Below, piece by piece: positions 7,001-7,049 of a stretch of 7,049 bases of DNA. The DNA is from Melioribacteraceae bacterium (lineage in GTDB: Bacteria > Bacteroidota > Ignavibacteria > Ignavibacteriales > Melioribacteraceae), in assembly GCA_026983755.1 (NCBI GenBank), contig JALSTL010000197.1, positions 1-7,049 of the forward strand, in the 5' to 3' direction. Position 1 is the first letter of the stretch, and every line of letters starts with the position of its first letter. Below the pieces are notes generated by a model that saw only the letters and a program-made list of their open reading frames with translations, did not search any database and was not told the DNA's origin. Made by a program: the position numbers and the translations under genes.

Positions 7001-7049
7001 CTAATATACTGCTTCCGCTTTTAGTCTTCTATTGAATTTGGAAAAATAT
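7001..7049 (-). CDS. Possible partial: C-terminal tail of an upstream minus-strand gene
   Basis: Reading the minus strand from base 7048, one frame gives YFSKFNRRLKAEAVY and stops with TAG at 7001-7003. The composition is protein-like. A second minus frame also stays open for a few codons (IFPNSIED) before a stop, so the assignment is ambiguous. If real, the gene would end about 80 bases upstream of the UPF0104 start, on the same strand, with the 6933-6968 inverted repeat between them. Fifteen residues do not allow a family call. Confidence 0.25.
   Translation of the reverse strand, partial: YFSKFNRRLKAEAVY

Noticed and set aside
1..7049. CRISPR array, tRNA or rRNA gene, transposase or integration site
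   Set aside because: No regularly spaced repeats, cloverleaf-like segments, rRNA-like GC-rich blocks, transposase motifs or terminal inverted repeats were visible on either strand.

Overview
This is an AT-rich window (runs of A and T throughout, GC roughly 30% by eye). It is probably chromosomal DNA from a free-living, motile member of the Bacteroidota/Ignavibacteriota group. The best taxonomic clue is the minus-strand secreted protein at 2866-5562. It ends in a sorting domain of the type-IX-secretion kind, opening with an N-[FY]-P-N-P-F-N-P-[ST]-T-T-I-R-Y motif that is very common in Ignavibacteria and relatives. The transmembrane chemoreceptor implies that the host also has a chemotaxis and motility apparatus elsewhere.

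Layout. Bases 1-59 hold the probable last 18 codons of a plus-strand gene that starts outside the window. Bases 60-376 are a non-coding leader. It contains a good sigma70-like promoter (TTGACC, 17 bp, TAAAAT at 124-152), a perfect 8-bp inverted repeat (306-324) and a weak hairpin (331-360). Bases 377-2638 encode a 753-residue methyl-accepting chemotaxis protein with a periplasmic dCache-like sensor and two HAMP modules. A GC-rich hairpin flanked by A and T tracts at 2664-2692 is placed to stop transcription from both sides, because the next gene converges on it. Bases 2866-5562 (minus) encode an 898-residue multidomain secreted SGNH/GDSL hydrolase resembling CE3 acetylesterases, with Ig, LamG-like, FN3 and sorting domains. 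Bases 5563-5842 are a non-coding gap with a 9-bp inverted repeat next to the hydrolase start. Bases 5843-6922 (minus) encode a polytopic membrane protein of the lysylphosphatidylglycerol-synthase transmembrane (UPF0104) family. Its leader contains a long inverted repeat (6933-6968), and a possible gene tail lies at 7001-7049.

How the genes relate. Nothing ties the three complete genes into one pathway. The receptor is an orphan with no che genes beside it and is transcribed towards the hydrolase. The hydrolase and the membrane protein share a strand, but 280 bp lie between them with no shared features, so they are probably separate units. An inferred theme is life at surfaces and on polysaccharides: sensing small molecules, de-esterifying an external glycan, and handling an envelope lipid.

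I did not find a convincing new multi-gene system. The observations most worth checking are the inverted repeats ahead of all three complete genes, the absence of an ATG start in both minus-strand genes (with a possible one-base frameshift at the start of the hydrolase), and the Asp-to-Asn change in the hydrolase's nucleophile motif.
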